From [Phormidium] sp. LEGE 05292 (GTDB lineage: Bacteria > Cyanobacteriota > Cyanobacteriia > Cyanobacteriales > Aerosakkonemataceae), in NCBI RefSeq assembly GCF_015207735.1, contig NZ_JADEWG010000058.1:1-37709 (forward strand): 37,709 bases of DNA. Direction: 5' to 3'. Positions 26,391-36,085 of the stretch are shown here, in pieces (positions within the stretch are counted from its first letter, which is position 1; each line of letters begins with the position of its first letter). The notes under the pieces are model-generated. The model did no database searches. It saw nothing but the letters and a program-made list of their open reading frames with translations, and was not told the DNA's origin. Position numbers and translations under genes: made by a program.

Positions 26391-26499
26391 CAAGTGGTAC
26401 TATATCTTCTTCATCTGTTAGACAAACGATAGGAAGAGAAAAGTTAATCTGCCAACTTGTCAAACTGTCAGTAAGTTGCTTCTTTTTAGATTTGGACAT
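26368..26499 (-). CDS. Possible small ORF upstream of the HhH-like gene
   Basis: A 43-residue frame starting MSKSKKKQLTDSLTSWQINF and ending EDIVPLDDRITNL. It begins at an ATG after an AT-rich stretch and overlaps the next gene by 23 bp in another frame. The composition (lysine-rich start, acidic end) is protein-like. It could be a separate small protein, or the first part of one gene split from the 118-residue frame by a frameshift. Confidence 0.4.
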   Translation of the reverse strand: MSKSKKKQLTDSLTSWQINFSLPIVCLTDEEDIVPLDDRITNL

Positions 26500-26525
26500 T
26501 ATTAATTGACACTGAACAAAATATC

Positions 26526-26560
26526 TAGCAAAAATCCCCCACCCAAAGGGCAGGGGATTT
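26526..26560 (-). terminator. Rho-independent terminator of psaA-psaB
   Basis: AAATCCCC (26532-26539) pairs with GGGGATTT (26553-26560), and inner CCC/GGG pairs are also possible. On the minus strand the stem is followed by a T-rich run. It lies about 40 bp beyond the psaB stop codon. Confidence 0.8.
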
Positions 26561-26600
26561 ATTAATTACCTAACTACGAGGTGATTTCAGTTAACTCTCA

Positions 26601-28826
26601 TCAACCGAACTTACCAGCAGTAGAGGCAATTACGAAGGCTGCGTAGGTGAGGACGTAACCCACAGCGAAGTGAGTTAAACCAACCAAACGAGCTTGAACG
26701 ATCGACAGAGCAACTGGCTTGTCTTTCCAACGAACTAAGTTCGCTAGAGGAGTACGTTCGTGAGCCCAAACTAAGGTTTCGATCAACTCTTGCCAGTAAC
26801 CGCGCCAGCTAATCAGGAACATAAAACCAGTCGCCCAAACTAGGTGTCCGAAGAGGAACATCCAAGCCCAAATAGACAGGTTGTTCATGCCGTAGGGGTT
26901 GTACCCGTTGATCAACTGAGCGGAGTTCAGCCAGAGGTAGTCACGGAACCAGCCCATGAGGTAAGTAGAAGACTCATTGAACTGAGCTACGTTGCCTTGC
27001 CAAATACCCAGATGCTTCCAGTGCCAGTAGAAGGTTACCCAACCAATGGTGTTCAGCATCCAGAACATAGCGAGGTAGAAAGAGTCCCAAGCAGAGATGT
27101 CGCAAGTACCGCCACGACCAGGGCCATCGCAAGGGAAGGCATAGCCGAAGTCTTTCTTGTCGGGCATCAGCTTAGATCCGCGTGCATCCAACGCACCTTT
27201 AACCAAGATCAAGGTGGTGGTGTGCAAGCCGAGAGCGATTGCATGGTGAACCAAGAAGTCGCCAGGGCCAATTGTTAAGAATAGAGAGTTGGTGCCAGCG
27301 TTGATTGCATCCAACCAGCCAGGTAACCAAACGTTGCCGTGGTTAGGCCAAGCTGTAGAAGCAATGCTATCTGGGTTGGACAGCAAGGTTTGCATACCGT
27401 ATAGCACCTTACCGTTAGCAGATTGAACGAACTGAGCGAATACGGGTTCGATCAATATTTGCTTTTCAGGAGTTCCGAAAGCAACTACCACATCGTTGTG
27501 GACGTACAAGCCCAGCGTGTGGAAGCCCAGGAACAGAGAAACCCAGCTCAAGTGAGAAATGATGGCTTCTTTGTGTTGCAACACGCGATCCAATACGTTG
27601 CCTTTGTTTTGCTCAGGGTCATAGTCGCGCACCCAGAAGATTGCTCCGTGGGCGAAAGCACCGACCATGATAAAACCGGCAATGTACTGGTGGTGGGTGT
27701 ACAGCGCTGCTTGGGTTGTGTAGTCCTGCGCTATGAAAGCGTAGGGAGGCATCGAGTACATATGTTGAGCCACCAAGGAGGTGATTACACCCAAGCAAGC
27801 TAGGTGCCAACCCAACTGGAAGTGCAAGGAGTTGTTGTAGGTGTCGTAAATGCCTTGGTGAGGCAAGTTAAACGGTCCTTCAACTTTCGTGCCAAAGAAA
27901 TCCTTGGCATTCATCATTTCCTTGATACTGTGACCAATCCCGAAGTTCGTCCGGTACATATGACCAGCGACGATAAACAGAACTGCGATCGCCAAATGGT
28001 GATGTGCAATATCTGTCAACCACAGAGATTGAGTCTGTGGATGGAAACCACCCAAGAAGGTCAAAATTGCGCTACCTGAACCTGTAGCTGTACCAAATAC
28101 ATGACCAGCAGTATCGGGGTTTTCTGCGTAAACTCCCCAATTTCCAGTGAAAAAGGGTAGTAGACCAGCTGGGTGAGGCTTGATACTCAGGAAATTATCC
28201 CAACCTACGTGCTGTCCGCGAGCTTCGGGGATGGCAACGTGGATCAAGTGACCAGCCCAAGCTAGAGAGCTCACACCGAACAGACCAGCCAAGTGGTGAT
28301 TCAGACGAGATTCAGCGTTTTTGAACCAAGACAAGCTGGGGCGGAACTTAGGCTGTAAGTGCAACCAACCTGCGAACAGGAAGATTGCTGACAGCAGCAG
28401 TAAGAACAACGCACCTTGGTACAGGTCGCCGTTTGTCCGCATCCCGATGGTGTACCACCAGTGATAAACACCTGAGTAGGAAATATTTACTGGATAGTTA
28501 GCACCAGCTTGGGTGAAAGCTTCAACAGCTGGTTTACCGAATTGCGGGTCCCAAATCGCGTGAGCAATGGGACGGATGTTTAGCGGATCTTTTATCCACT
28601 GTTCAAAGTTGCCTTGCCAAGCGACGTGGAACAGGTTACCGGAAGTCCACAGGAAAATGATTGCGATGTGACCGAAATGGGAGGCGAAGATCTTTTGATA
28701 AAGATTTTCCTCCGTCATGCCATCATGGCTTTCAAAGTCGTGTGCTGTAGCAATCCCGTACCAAATCCGACGAGTAGTCGGGTCTTGAGCAAGGTCTTGG
28801 CTAAATTTAGGGAATTTTGTTGCCAT
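26601..28826 (-). CDS. psaB: Photosystem I P700 chlorophyll a apoprotein A2
   Basis: A 741-residue thylakoid protein that with PsaA binds P700, the electron-transfer chlorophylls, the phylloquinones and the antenna pigments, and shares the [4Fe-4S] cluster FX. The start is [20 protein letters not shown] at 28826, the family-typical N-terminus. The frame is open 35 codons further upstream, but that extension is spacer sequence. Eleven transmembrane helices are expected. The FX loop [12 protein letters not shown] is encoded at 27102-27137, with Cys566 and Cys575 as ligands. AAGG lies just before the ATG. It follows psaA after a 133-bp spacer containing a stem-loop, and a terminator ends the operon. 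Confidence 0.98.
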   Translation of the reverse strand: MATKFPKFSQDLAQDPTTRRIWYGIATAHDFESHDGMTEENLYQKIFASHFGHIAIIFLWTSGNLFHVAWQGNFEQWIKDPLNIRPIAHAIWDPQFGKPAVEAFTQAGANYPVNISYSGVYHWWYTIGMRTNGDLYQGALFLLLLSAIFLFAGWLHLQPKFRPSLSWFKNAESRLNHHLAGLFGVSSLAWAGHLIHVAIPEARGQHVGWDNFLSIKPHPAGLLPFFTGNWGVYAENPDTAGHVFGTATGSGSAILTFLGGFHPQTQSLWLTDIAHHHLAIAVLFIVAGHMYRTNFGIGHSIKEMMNAKDFFGTKVEGPFNLPHQGIYDTYNNSLHFQLGWHLACLGVITSLVAQHMYSMPPYAFIAQDYTTQAALYTHHQYIAGFIMVGAFAHGAIFWVRDYDPEQNKGNVLDRVLQHKEAIISHLSWVSLFLGFHTLGLYVHNDVVVAFGTPEKQILIEPVFAQFVQSANGKVLYGMQTLLSNPDSIASTAWPNHGNVWLPGWLDAINAGTNSLFLTIGPGDFLVHHAIALGLHTTTLILVKGALDARGSKLMPDKKDFGYAFPCDGPGRGGTCDISAWDSFYLAMFWMLNTIGWVTFYWHWKHLGIWQGNVAQFNESSTYLMGWFRDYLWLNSAQLINGYNPYGMNNLSIWAWMFLFGHLVWATGFMFLISWRGYWQELIETLVWAHERTPLANLVRWKDKPVALSIVQARLVGLTHFAVGYVLTYAAFVIASTAGKFG

Positions 28827-28874
28827 AAGCCTTGATGAATGCTGGATCTTGCTTAAATCATCAACGACGTACTG

Positions 28875-28943
28875 AGCTTCTGGGTTCTGAATATCTGAAT
28901 TTTGAGGAAAGTTCAAAACTTGGTAACTCAAAACCCAGAAGCT
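28875..28943 (-). other. Inverted repeat in the psaA-psaB spacer
   Basis: AGCTTCTGGGTT (28875-28886) and AACCCAGAAGCT (28932-28943) are perfect complements over 12 bp, separated by 45 bp. The stem starts 16 bp after the psaA stop and ends 48 bp before the psaB start. It could be a site of transcript processing, or a stabiliser that sets the relative amounts of the two messages. Confidence 0.7.
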
Positions 28944-28959
28944 TTTTCCGCGCTCTTTC

Positions 28960-31215
28960 TTATCCTAAAGACAGCGATCGAGCTAGGAAGAATGCCCATG
29001 TAGTGACAATTCCTCCCAAGAGGTAGTGAGCTACCCCTACTGCACGGCCCTGAATAATACTCAGAGCGCGAGGCTGAATCGAAGGAGCCACTTTCAGTTT
29101 ATTGTGTGCCCAAACAATCGATTCGATCAACTCTTGCCAGTAGCCACGACCACTGAATAGGAACATTAGGCTGAATGCCCAAACAAAGTGAGCGCCTAAG
29201 AACAGTAAGCCGTAAGCTGATAGCGCAGAGCCGTAGGAGTTAATCACTTGAGAGGCTTGCGCCCACAAGAAATCGCGCAACCAACCGTTGATTGTAACCG
29301 CGCTTTGAGCAAAGTTACCACCTGTGATGTGAGAAACTGTGCCATCGGGTGCCACAGTACCCCAAACATCTGATTGCATTTTCCAGCTGAAGTGGAAGAT
29401 CACAACCGAGATGCTGTTATACATCCAGAACAGTCCCAAGAATACGTGGTCCCAACCAGATACTTGGCAGGTGCCGCCACGACCAGGGCCGTCGCAGGGG
29501 AAACGGAAGCCTAAGTTTGCCTTGTCTGGAATCAGACGAGAGCTACGGGCGAACAGTACGCCCTTAAGCAGGATCAGCACGGTGACGTGGATGGTAAACG
29601 CATGGATATGGTGTACCAAGAAGTCTGCCGTACCCAAAGCAATTGGCATCATTGCCACTTTGCCACCTACGGCAACGGCACCGCCGCCGAAGGCATAGCT
29701 AGCAGGTTGTAACGCATTAGGAGCGGTACCGCCTGGAGCCAAAGTGTGAATATTTTGTACCCACTGAGCGAATACTGGTTGTAGTTGAATGCCAGTATCA
29801 GAGAAAGTGTCTTGGGGACGACCAAACGCACGCATGGTGTCGTTATGGACGTACAAACCAAAGCTATGGAAGCCCAAGAACATACATACCCAGTTCAAGT
29901 GGGAAATAATTGCGTCCCGATGACGGATTACGCGATCGAGCAGGTTGTTCTGATTCACTGCAGGATCATAGTCGCGCACCATGAAGATAGCGCCATGAGC
30001 AGCACCGCCAACGATTAAGAAGCCGCCAATCCACATATGGTGTGTGAAGATTGACAACTGCGTAGCATAGTCCGTTGCCAAGTATGGATAGGGAGGCATC
30101 GAATACATATGCTGCGCGACGATGATGGAGAGTGAGCCCATCATGGCTAAGTTAATCGCCAATTGCGCGTGCCAGGAAGTTGTCAGAACTTCATACAATC
30201 CCTTGTGACCTTCGCCAGTGAAGGGACCTTTGTGGTTCTCCAGAATTTCCTTCATGCTGTGACCAATGCCCCAGTTTGTCCGGTACATATGGCCAGCGAT
30301 GATGAACAGAACTGCGATCGCTAAGTGGTGATGTGCTGAGTCAGACAACCACAAGCCGCCTGTTACGGGGTTCAGACCACCTTTGAAGGTCAGGAAGTCC
30401 GAATAAACTCCCCAGTTCAAGGTAAAGAATGGAGCTAAACCTTGGGCAAAGCTAGGATACAACTCTGTCATCAAGTCCTTATTCAGGATGAACTCTTGAG
30501 GCAGGGGAATATCTTTTGGAGCTACCCCAGCATCTAAGAGTTTGTTGATTGGCAGAGAAACGTGAATTTGGTGTCCAGCCCAACCCAAAGAGCCACAACC
30601 CAGCAACACTGACAGGTGGTGGTTCATCATCGACTCCGCATTCTGGAACCATTCCAGTTTGGGAGCGCGTTTGTGATAGTGGAACCAGCCAGCAAATAGC
30701 ATCAAAGCTGCCATTACTAGCCCACCAATTGCGGTGCAGTATAACTGGAAGCTATTGGTAAAGCCAGCAGCCCGCCAGATATAGAAGAATCCAGAGGTAA
30801 TCTGAATCCCGTGGAAACCGCCGCCTACATCGGCATTTAAAATTTCCTGACCTACGATCGGCCAAACCACCTGAGCACTGGGTTTAATGCCAGTGGGGTT
30901 GGCTAACCAAGCTTCGTAGTTGGAGAATTTAGCGCCATGAAAATACATGCCGCTTAACCAGACAAAAATAACTGCCAAGTGACCGAAATGAGCGCTGAAG
31001 ATTTTCCGAGAAACATCTTCTAGGTCACTGGTATGACTATCAAAGTCATGGGCGTTAGCGTGTAGGTTCCAAATCCAGGTTGTGGTTTTTGGCCCTTTGG
31101 ATAAGGTGCGATCGAAATGTCCAGGCTGAGACCACTTCTCAAACGAAGTAGGCACCGGATCATTATCAACTACCACCCTTACCTTTGCCTCTCGCTCTGG
31201 AGGACTTATCGTCAT
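28960..31215 (-). CDS. psaA: Photosystem I P700 chlorophyll a apoprotein A1
   Basis: A 751-residue partner of PsaB in the Photosystem I core heterodimer. The N-terminus reads [20 protein letters not shown] and the family sequence follows throughout, including many His residues that ligate chlorophyll. The FX loop [12 protein letters not shown] is encoded at 29467-29502, with Cys574 and Cys583. An AGGAGAG ribosome-binding site precedes the ATG at 31215. It is the first gene of the psaA-psaB operon. Nothing suggests the far-red-light variant paralogue. Confidence 0.98.
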   Translation of the reverse strand: MTISPPEREAKVRVVVDNDPVPTSFEKWSQPGHFDRTLSKGPKTTTWIWNLHANAHDFDSHTSDLEDVSRKIFSAHFGHLAVIFVWLSGMYFHGAKFSNYEAWLANPTGIKPSAQVVWPIVGQEILNADVGGGFHGIQITSGFFYIWRAAGFTNSFQLYCTAIGGLVMAALMLFAGWFHYHKRAPKLEWFQNAESMMNHHLSVLLGCGSLGWAGHQIHVSLPINKLLDAGVAPKDIPLPQEFILNKDLMTELYPSFAQGLAPFFTLNWGVYSDFLTFKGGLNPVTGGLWLSDSAHHHLAIAVLFIIAGHMYRTNWGIGHSMKEILENHKGPFTGEGHKGLYEVLTTSWHAQLAINLAMMGSLSIIVAQHMYSMPPYPYLATDYATQLSIFTHHMWIGGFLIVGGAAHGAIFMVRDYDPAVNQNNLLDRVIRHRDAIISHLNWVCMFLGFHSFGLYVHNDTMRAFGRPQDTFSDTGIQLQPVFAQWVQNIHTLAPGGTAPNALQPASYAFGGGAVAVGGKVAMMPIALGTADFLVHHIHAFTIHVTVLILLKGVLFARSSRLIPDKANLGFRFPCDGPGRGGTCQVSGWDHVFLGLFWMYNSISVVIFHFSWKMQSDVWGTVAPDGTVSHITGGNFAQSAVTINGWLRDFLWAQASQVINSYGSALSAYGLLFLGAHFVWAFSLMFLFSGRGYWQELIESIVWAHNKLKVAPSIQPRALSIIQGRAVGVAHYLLGGIVTTWAFFLARSLSLG

Positions 31216-31830
31216 GAAGACTCTCCTCTCTCTTTAACTAAGGCACGAGGTTTACCCCGTTTGAATTTATCTTGAGGTTTTGTTAGGTGTTGTGCTACCC
31301 TTCTTTACCCTTGCAGGTTTAGTTAGGGTTTCTCGCTTCTTTGTCCCGGCGCACCGTCGGACTCCACGAGCTTTAACCACGGATTGCACTACCGCAGTTT
31401 TTTTCACCTTCAAACTAAGCTTTTTCCCATTTTGGAGAAATTACTTAGCTTTTGGTCTTCCAGGGTACCCCAACTTTGGGAAAAATTTTACCAAATCAGT
31501 ACTTTTAGCTTGTGGCTGGCCTGTGTTTGGCAGGGGGTAGTTCCTTTTGATGAATTATAGGACTAGGTTCCCATTCTTTTTAAAAGTAGTTAACAATAAT
31601 TCAAATATCCTAGAGCATAGACACCTACTAGCTTTTACCTTATAACTCTTGGTCAAAAGTCAAGGGGTGTTGCGATTTAGTTTACAAAACTCAAAAATTA
31701 GTAAAGTTTAACTATTAGGTTAATCAGTGATTAATACCTAAACCGTAAGGCTCTGAGCCGTTTTGGGCTATAGTCTCAAATAAATAGCTTACTGAGAAGT
31801 CTATTATTAGTTGTTTAGGAGTATTAAAAG
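31216..31830. other. Divergent leader region of psaA and the lipoprotein gene
   Basis: This 615-bp region has no credible gene and must contain the promoters of psaA (minus) and the lipoprotein gene (plus). Long psaA leaders with several start sites are known in cyanobacteria. A TATAAT on the minus strand is at 31554-31559. On the plus strand GGCTCTGAGCC (31749-31759) and TATAGT (31769-31774) lie 60-80 bp before the lipoprotein start. Confidence 0.55.
31554..31559 (-). promoter_or_regulatory. Candidate psaA -10 element
   Basis: Read on the minus strand this is a perfect TATAAT, placing a start site near 31547 and giving a leader of about 330 nt. No good -35 occurs at 17 bp spacing (the nearest TTGTTA is too far), as is common for cyanobacterial promoters that depend on activators. 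Confidence 0.35.
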
Positions 31831-33489
31831 GTGTATATGCAAAATTGGCTACCAGGAAAGGCAAAACAGCTATTAAGTTTCTTATTGGCAGCAGCAGTAA
31901 TTCTTAGTTTAGTAAGCTGTGCCAATCAACCCCTTACAAAAGAGAAGGATAAATATAGATCTGATTCTGGGTTAACCATAGGAAAAAACATTGTCGAAGT
32001 TTCTCCTCCCGAAACTCTTCAAGAATTGCGCCAAGGATTAGAAAGTTACCAACCCCAAGTCACCATACTGAGTCCCCAAGCAGATCAAATTTTAGAAGAC
32101 AATAGCGTTACTGTAAAATTTCAGGTGGCGGATTTACCGATATTTAAGAATTCTGAACTAGGTTTAGGCCCACACCTGCACGTCTTTTTAGACAACCAAC
32201 CTTATCAAGCAGTTTATGACCTTACTCAACCCTTAGTTTTTTCCGACTTAGCCCCAGGTACTCACACCATTAGGGTTTTCGCCTCTCGTCCTTGGGACGA
32301 AAGCTTTAAAAACGAGGGTGCATACGCCCAAACAACTTTCCATATTTTTACCAAAACTGAGGAAAATAATCCCAATGCTACCCAACCCCTGCTAACATAC
32401 AGCCGTCCTCAAGGTAGCTACGGTGCGGAACCTATCATGCTGGACTTTTACCTCACGAATGCGCCTTTACATTCAGTAGCGCAAAAAAAACCTGATGATG
32501 AAATAGCTGATTGGAAAATTCGCTGCACAGTCAATGGTAAAAGCTTCATTATTGATAAATGGCAACCTATTTATCTCCAAGGCTTTAAACCGGGGAAAAA
32601 CTGGATCAAATTGGAGTTGTTAGACGAACAGGGCAAGCCATTAGAAAATGTGTATAACAGTACAGTGCGAGTGTTGAGCTATGAACCGAATGGCACAGAT
32701 ACACTTTCGCAATTGGTACGAGGTGAACTTTCAGTTGCTGATGCTCGTGGGATAGTCGATCGCAACTACACTCCTCCTAAACCACGAGAACCGGAAACCA
32801 TACCAACTCCCGAAGCAACAGTTACACCAACACCGGAAACACCAACAGAAGTTCCGGTAAAAGAAACACCATCACCAGCAGAAGCTACCAAAGCAGAAGA
32901 AATTCCGATTACTGAAGAAGTAGAACCGCAAGTTCTACCTGAAATTCAGGAAACACCAACTCCTGAACCGGAAGTTACACCAATTCCAGAAACTAAAGCA
33001 AAAGTAGAATCTATACCTGAAGTTACAGAAACACCAACTCCTGAACCGGAAGTTACACCAATTCCAGAAACTAAAGCAAAAGTAGAATCTATACCTGTAC
33101 CTGAAGTTACGGAAACCCTCTCCCCGGTACCAATAATTAAGGAAGTATCAGCACCTTCAGGAGAAACTTTAGCGAAAACCAAGGTGGAAGCTACAGCTAC
33201 TGGGGAAGAGAAAACTCCAGCAGAAATAACTGAGACACAACCTATAAGCAAACCACAGAAGTTGAATTTTAGAAAGCTGTTGGAACGTTTCGAGTTACCA
33301 GGTTATAAAAAAGTGAAATCTCAACCCAGTTTGCCAATTATTGCAGTAGAAACCCCTATACCAGAATTAGAATCGGCTGCACAAATTTTGCAAGAAAGTC
33401 CTGCAACTGTGGGAGAAACAAAGGTAGAAGATACAGATTCTGCGGTTAACGCTGAGGAAACAGCACAAACAAGTGTTTCTGTGGAATAG
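31831..33489 (+). CDS. Lipoprotein with Pro/Glu/Thr-rich repeat region
   Basis: A 552-residue predicted lipoprotein. A hydrophobic segment (14-29) ends in the lipobox LVSC (Cys30). Residues 75-180 form a beta-rich domain (VTILSPQADQILEDNSVTVK, then GPHLHVFLDNQPYQAVYDLT). About 190-290 is a second beta domain. About 310-460 is a Pro/Glu/Thr-rich linker with a 26-residue tandem repeat. The C-terminal 90 residues are again charged. The first domain resembles uncharacterised cyanobacterial lipoproteins. The GTG at 31831 has AGGAG at a good distance (9 bp); an ATG at 31837 is the alternative. It is divergent from psaA. The long flexible region suggests a spacer reaching into the periplasm or peptidoglycan; the function is unknown. 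Confidence 0.82.
   Translation: MYMQNWLPGKAKQLLSFLLAAAVILSLVSCANQPLTKEKDKYRSDSGLTIGKNIVEVSPPETLQELRQGLESYQPQVTILSPQADQILEDNSVTVKFQVADLPIFKNSELGLGPHLHVFLDNQPYQAVYDLTQPLVFSDLAPGTHTIRVFASRPWDESFKNEGAYAQTTFHIFTKTEENNPNATQPLLTYSRPQGSYGAEPIMLDFYLTNAPLHSVAQKKPDDEIADWKIRCTVNGKSFIIDKWQPIYLQGFKPGKNWIKLELLDEQGKPLENVYNSTVRVLSYEPNGTDTLSQLVRGELSVADARGIVDRNYTPPKPREPETIPTPEATVTPTPETPTEVPVKETPSPAEATKAEEIPITEEVEPQVLPEIQETPTPEPEVTPIPETKAKVESIPEVTETPTPEPEVTPIPETKAKVESIPVPEVTETLSPVPIIKEVSAPSGETLAKTKVEATATGEEKTPAEITETQPISKPQKLNFRKLLERFELPGYKKVKSQPSLPIIAVETPIPELESAAQILQESPATVGETKVEDTDSAVNAEETAQTSVSVE
32950..33111 (+). repeat. 78-bp in-frame tandem repeat
   Basis: Two nearly identical copies start with GAAACACCAACTCCTGAACC at 32950 and 33028. 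The period is 78 bp, encoding 26 residues (ETPTPEPEVTPIPETKAKVE and SIPEVT). The second copy carries an extra GTACCT near its end (adding Val-Pro). The near-identity at the DNA level indicates a recent duplication. Confidence 0.85.
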
Positions 33490-33523
33490 TTAGCTACTGA
33501 AGCAAAATTTTTTCCTAATCAGG

Positions 33524-33560
33524 GGAGTTGAATCAACAAAAGAGGTTCAACTCCTTTTTT
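33524..33560 (+). terminator. Terminator after the lipoprotein gene
   Basis: GGAGTTGAA (33524-33532) pairs with TTCAACTCC (33546-33554), followed by T6. It lies 35 bp beyond the lipoprotein stop. Confidence 0.85.
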
Positions 33561-33657
33561 AATGCCTGTTTTCTGCAATTAGCGTGATGGTCAGATGAGT
33601 GGTAGGCTTAAATAGTGGAGTAACATGGATGCGATCGCCATTACATAAGGAGAATCT

Positions 33658-35184
33658 ATGGCACCTCGCGTTAGAGCGCCAGAATTACCCCAAAACTTTA
33701 CTTGGCTAAATACCGATCGTCCCTTATCCTTAAAAGAATTAAAAGGGCGAATAGTAATTCTAGATTTTTGGACATATTGCTGCATTAACTGCTTGCACGT
33801 CTTGCCCGACTTAAAATATTTAGAGCAGAAATACAAAGATACCCTTACCGTTATCGGCGTTCACTCCGCCAAATTCGACAACGAACAAGAAATAGAAAAC
33901 ATTCGTCAAGCAATTCTTCGTTACGACATCGAACATCCAGTAATAGTAGATCAAAACTTTCAAATTTGGCAACAATACGCCGTGCGTGCTTGGCCCACTC
34001 TAGTCATAATCGATCCCGAAACTTATTGTGTAAGTAGTGCATCTGGAGAAGGCAACCGCGACGCTTTAGACGATTTAATTTCCCAAATTATTCAAGCACA
34101 TCAAGAACATGGAACCCTCAATTTTCAAGAATTCTCAACTAATTTAGAAAAACAAAAAACCCCATTAAATACACCATTAGCCTTTCCCGGAAAAGTACTA
34201 GCTGACGGAGAAGGAAATCGACTATTTATTGCTGATACAGGACATCATCGGATTATTATTAGCACCTTAGAAGGCGAACTATTACACATAATTGGTAATG
34301 GAAAATCAGGCTTAACAGATGGTGATTTTACACAAGCACAATTTTTTGCCCCCCAAGGAATGGCATTAGATGAAGAACAACAAATTCTCTACATTGCCGA
34401 CACAGAAAATCATACTTTACGCCAGATAGACCTAAAAAATCAACAAGTAAAAACCATTGCCGGAACAGGCGAACAAGGTCATTACATCCGTCCTCACAGT
34501 GGACAAGCTTTAGAAACAGCCCTTAATTCCCCTTGGGATTTGGAAAAAATCGGTAACAGCATCTATATTGCTATGGCAGGGCCGCACCAAATCTGGGAAA
34601 TGGAACTAGAAACAAATATAATTCGTACTTATGCTGGAACAGGTGCAGAAGGTTGCGTAGATGGTTCTCTAAGTAACTCAGCCTTTGCCCAACCAAGTGG
34701 AATTACCAGCGATCGCAGAGAATTATATATTGCTGATAGCGAAATTAGTTCAATTCGGGCTGTTGGTTTAGCTGATTTACAAGAAGTACGTACAGTCTGT
34801 GGTAGTGGAGAATTATTTGGATTTGGTGATGTAGATGGCATTGCTTCTGAAGTCAGATTGCAACATTGTTTGGGAGTAAAATATATCCCAGATTATCTTT
34901 GGATAGCAGATACTTACAATCACAAAATTAAGCGTGTAGACCCTCACATAGGCAAATGCCAAACTATGTTAGGAGATGGAATACCCGGACATCAAGATGG
35001 TCAAGGAAAAAACTCTCGATTTTTTGAACCCAGTGGTTTAAGTGCAGCAGGTTTTCTATTATTTATTGCTGATACAAATAATCACGTAATTCGGCGGGTA
35101 GAACTGGATACCTTGAAAGTAACTACTATGGAATTTCCCAACTTATGTGCCCCCGATGTCTGCATTCCCAAAACAATAGTATAG
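33658..35184 (+). CDS. Thioredoxin-like/NHL-repeat protein (NHLRC2-like)
   Basis: A 508-residue protein. Residues 1-150 are a thioredoxin fold with WTYCCINC (38-45), in which Cys41, Cys42 and Cys45 provide a CxxC-type redox pair, followed by the cis-proline region AWPTLVIID. Residues 170-490 are NHL beta-propeller blades, each marked by LFIADTGHHR, LYIADTENHT, LYIADSEISS, LWIADTYNHK and LFIADTNNHV. Cys residues also occur near the C-terminus (LCAPDVCIP). The layout matches NHLRC2 and its bacterial relatives, whose function is poorly known. There is no signal peptide, so it is cytoplasmic. AAGGAG lies 5 bp before the ATG. Confidence 0.92.
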   Translation: MAPRVRAPELPQNFTWLNTDRPLSLKELKGRIVILDFWTYCCINCLHVLPDLKYLEQKYKDTLTVIGVHSAKFDNEQEIENIRQAILRYDIEHPVIVDQNFQIWQQYAVRAWPTLVIIDPETYCVSSASGEGNRDALDDLISQIIQAHQEHGTLNFQEFSTNLEKQKTPLNTPLAFPGKVLADGEGNRLFIADTGHHRIIISTLEGELLHIIGNGKSGLTDGDFTQAQFFAPQGMALDEEQQILYIADTENHTLRQIDLKNQQVKTIAGTGEQGHYIRPHSGQALETALNSPWDLEKIGNSIYIAMAGPHQIWEMELETNIIRTYAGTGAEGCVDGSLSNSAFAQPSGITSDRRELYIADSEISSIRAVGLADLQEVRTVCGSGELFGFGDVDGIASEVRLQHCLGVKYIPDYLWIADTYNHKIKRVDPHIGKCQTMLGDGIPGHQDGQGKNSRFFEPSGLSAAGFLLFIADTNNHVIRRVELDTLKVTTMEFPNLCAPDVCIPKTIV

Positions 35185-35188
35185 GTCT

Positions 35189-35230
35189 GTTGTAACGACT
35201 GAAGTCGTTAAGCACTGAAGTGCTTACAAC
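35189..35230. repeat. Cloverleaf-like palindromic repeat
   Basis: Outer arms GTTGTAA (35189-35195) and TTACAAC (35224-35230) enclose two hairpins: AACGACT/AGTCGTT (35194-35209) and AAGCACT/AGTGCTT (35210-35225), each with a GA loop. The RNA or DNA could form a three-way junction. The ACGACTGAAGTCGT type of element recurs between genes in many cyanobacteria. It occupies most of the 55 bp between two convergent stops and may serve both as a barrier. Confidence 0.8.
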
Positions 35231-35239
35231 GAACTATTT

Positions 35240-35998
35240 CTAAACATCTGGAGGCAACAACAACCTTAAAATTTTATTCATATCTTCTATTTCACCAACA
35301 ATTCTTTTAATAGGTTTAGGCCATACTTTTACCAAAGTCGGTGTAGCAGAAACTTGGTCGGCTTCTGCTTGTTCTGGATGTTTAAAAACATCAATTACTT
35401 TTAATGTATAGGGACAATTAAGAGATTCTTCTAATAACTTATATAAATTTTGCAGAATTCTTTCTGTTGCCACACTGTAATTCGACACAAACAAACGCAA
35501 CACATAACCTTGAGATTCTGGAGGTAAAAGACTAGACTCATCGTTTTGTGGAAGGAAATAATTAATTAAACCATTCTTTTCAAACCGCACTACTAAATCA
35601 TTTTCTTCCCAAAGTTGGGGAAATTGTTCGCGATAAGTAGCCAAAACAATTGAGTCACAAAGTCCTTCTTGCCAAGGTGCAACTTGCCAAACTAAATTAT
35701 CAATGCCAAAGACCGCATTTAGCAATGCTTGATGTCGCCTAACTAAAGGATAGGCTTCCGCAGAAATTCGTAATTCTTGAGAGCGCGGGTCTAACCATTT
35801 ATCAATAGTAGCAGTGTAGCAAGGTACTAAAAAATGTGGAGGTTCTGACAGTCCGAGCATTTCCTGTAAACCAGCACATAAATCTAAATGCCATCGACCT
35901 TGTTTATTGGGGTCAATACAATAAATGAGATCTCCACCTGGAGTAAACAGTGCAATACCTTTAAAAAGTTCCGGCAACTGAGGATGATTTTGGTTCAA
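35240..35998 (-). CDS. KaiB-domain protein with a novel N-terminal region
   Basis: A 252-residue protein. Residues 164-247 match the circadian clock protein KaiB: YVLRLFVSNYSVATERILQN, YTLKVIDVFKHPEQAEADQV, SATPTLVKVWPKPIKRIVGE. This is the thioredoxin-like fold that KaiB and the SasA sensor domain use to bind KaiC. Residues 1-160 are not recognised; they are rich in aromatic residues and have no catalytic motif. The start appears to be TTG at 35998, since an in-frame stop lies four codons upstream and no ATG is near. It is the downstream neighbour of the PilT-like gene on the same strand with an 87-bp gap. It could couple clock or second-messenger input to pilus function; this is inference. 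Confidence 0.85.
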   Translation of the reverse strand: MNQNHPQLPELFKGIALFTPGGDLIYCIDPNKQGRWHLDLCAGLQEMLGLSEPPHFLVPCYTATIDKWLDPRSQELRISAEAYPLVRRHQALLNAVFGIDNLVWQVAPWQEGLCDSIVLATYREQFPQLWEENDLVVRFEKNGLINYFLPQNDESSLLPPESQGYVLRLFVSNYSVATERILQNLYKLLEESLNCPYTLKVIDVFKHPEQAEADQVSATPTLVKVWPKPIKRIVGEIEDMNKILRLLLPPDV

Positions 35999-36085
35999 GG
36001 CAACTATTCAGAAAGGGCAGAAAGAGAAAAACTAAAGGCAAAAGAATAGAAATTTATCATTACTTTTGCCTTTCTAATTTTAGTG

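Noticed and set aside
28827-28931. 35-codon N-terminal extension of psaB
   Set aside because: Not part of the PsaB family; it translates the spacer stem-loop, and the ATG at 28826 gives the standard N-terminus.
31280-31540. 86-codon plus-strand frame in the psaA leader
   Set aside because: Phe/Pro-rich without any recognisable motif or ribosome-binding site; it lies in the psaA promoter region.
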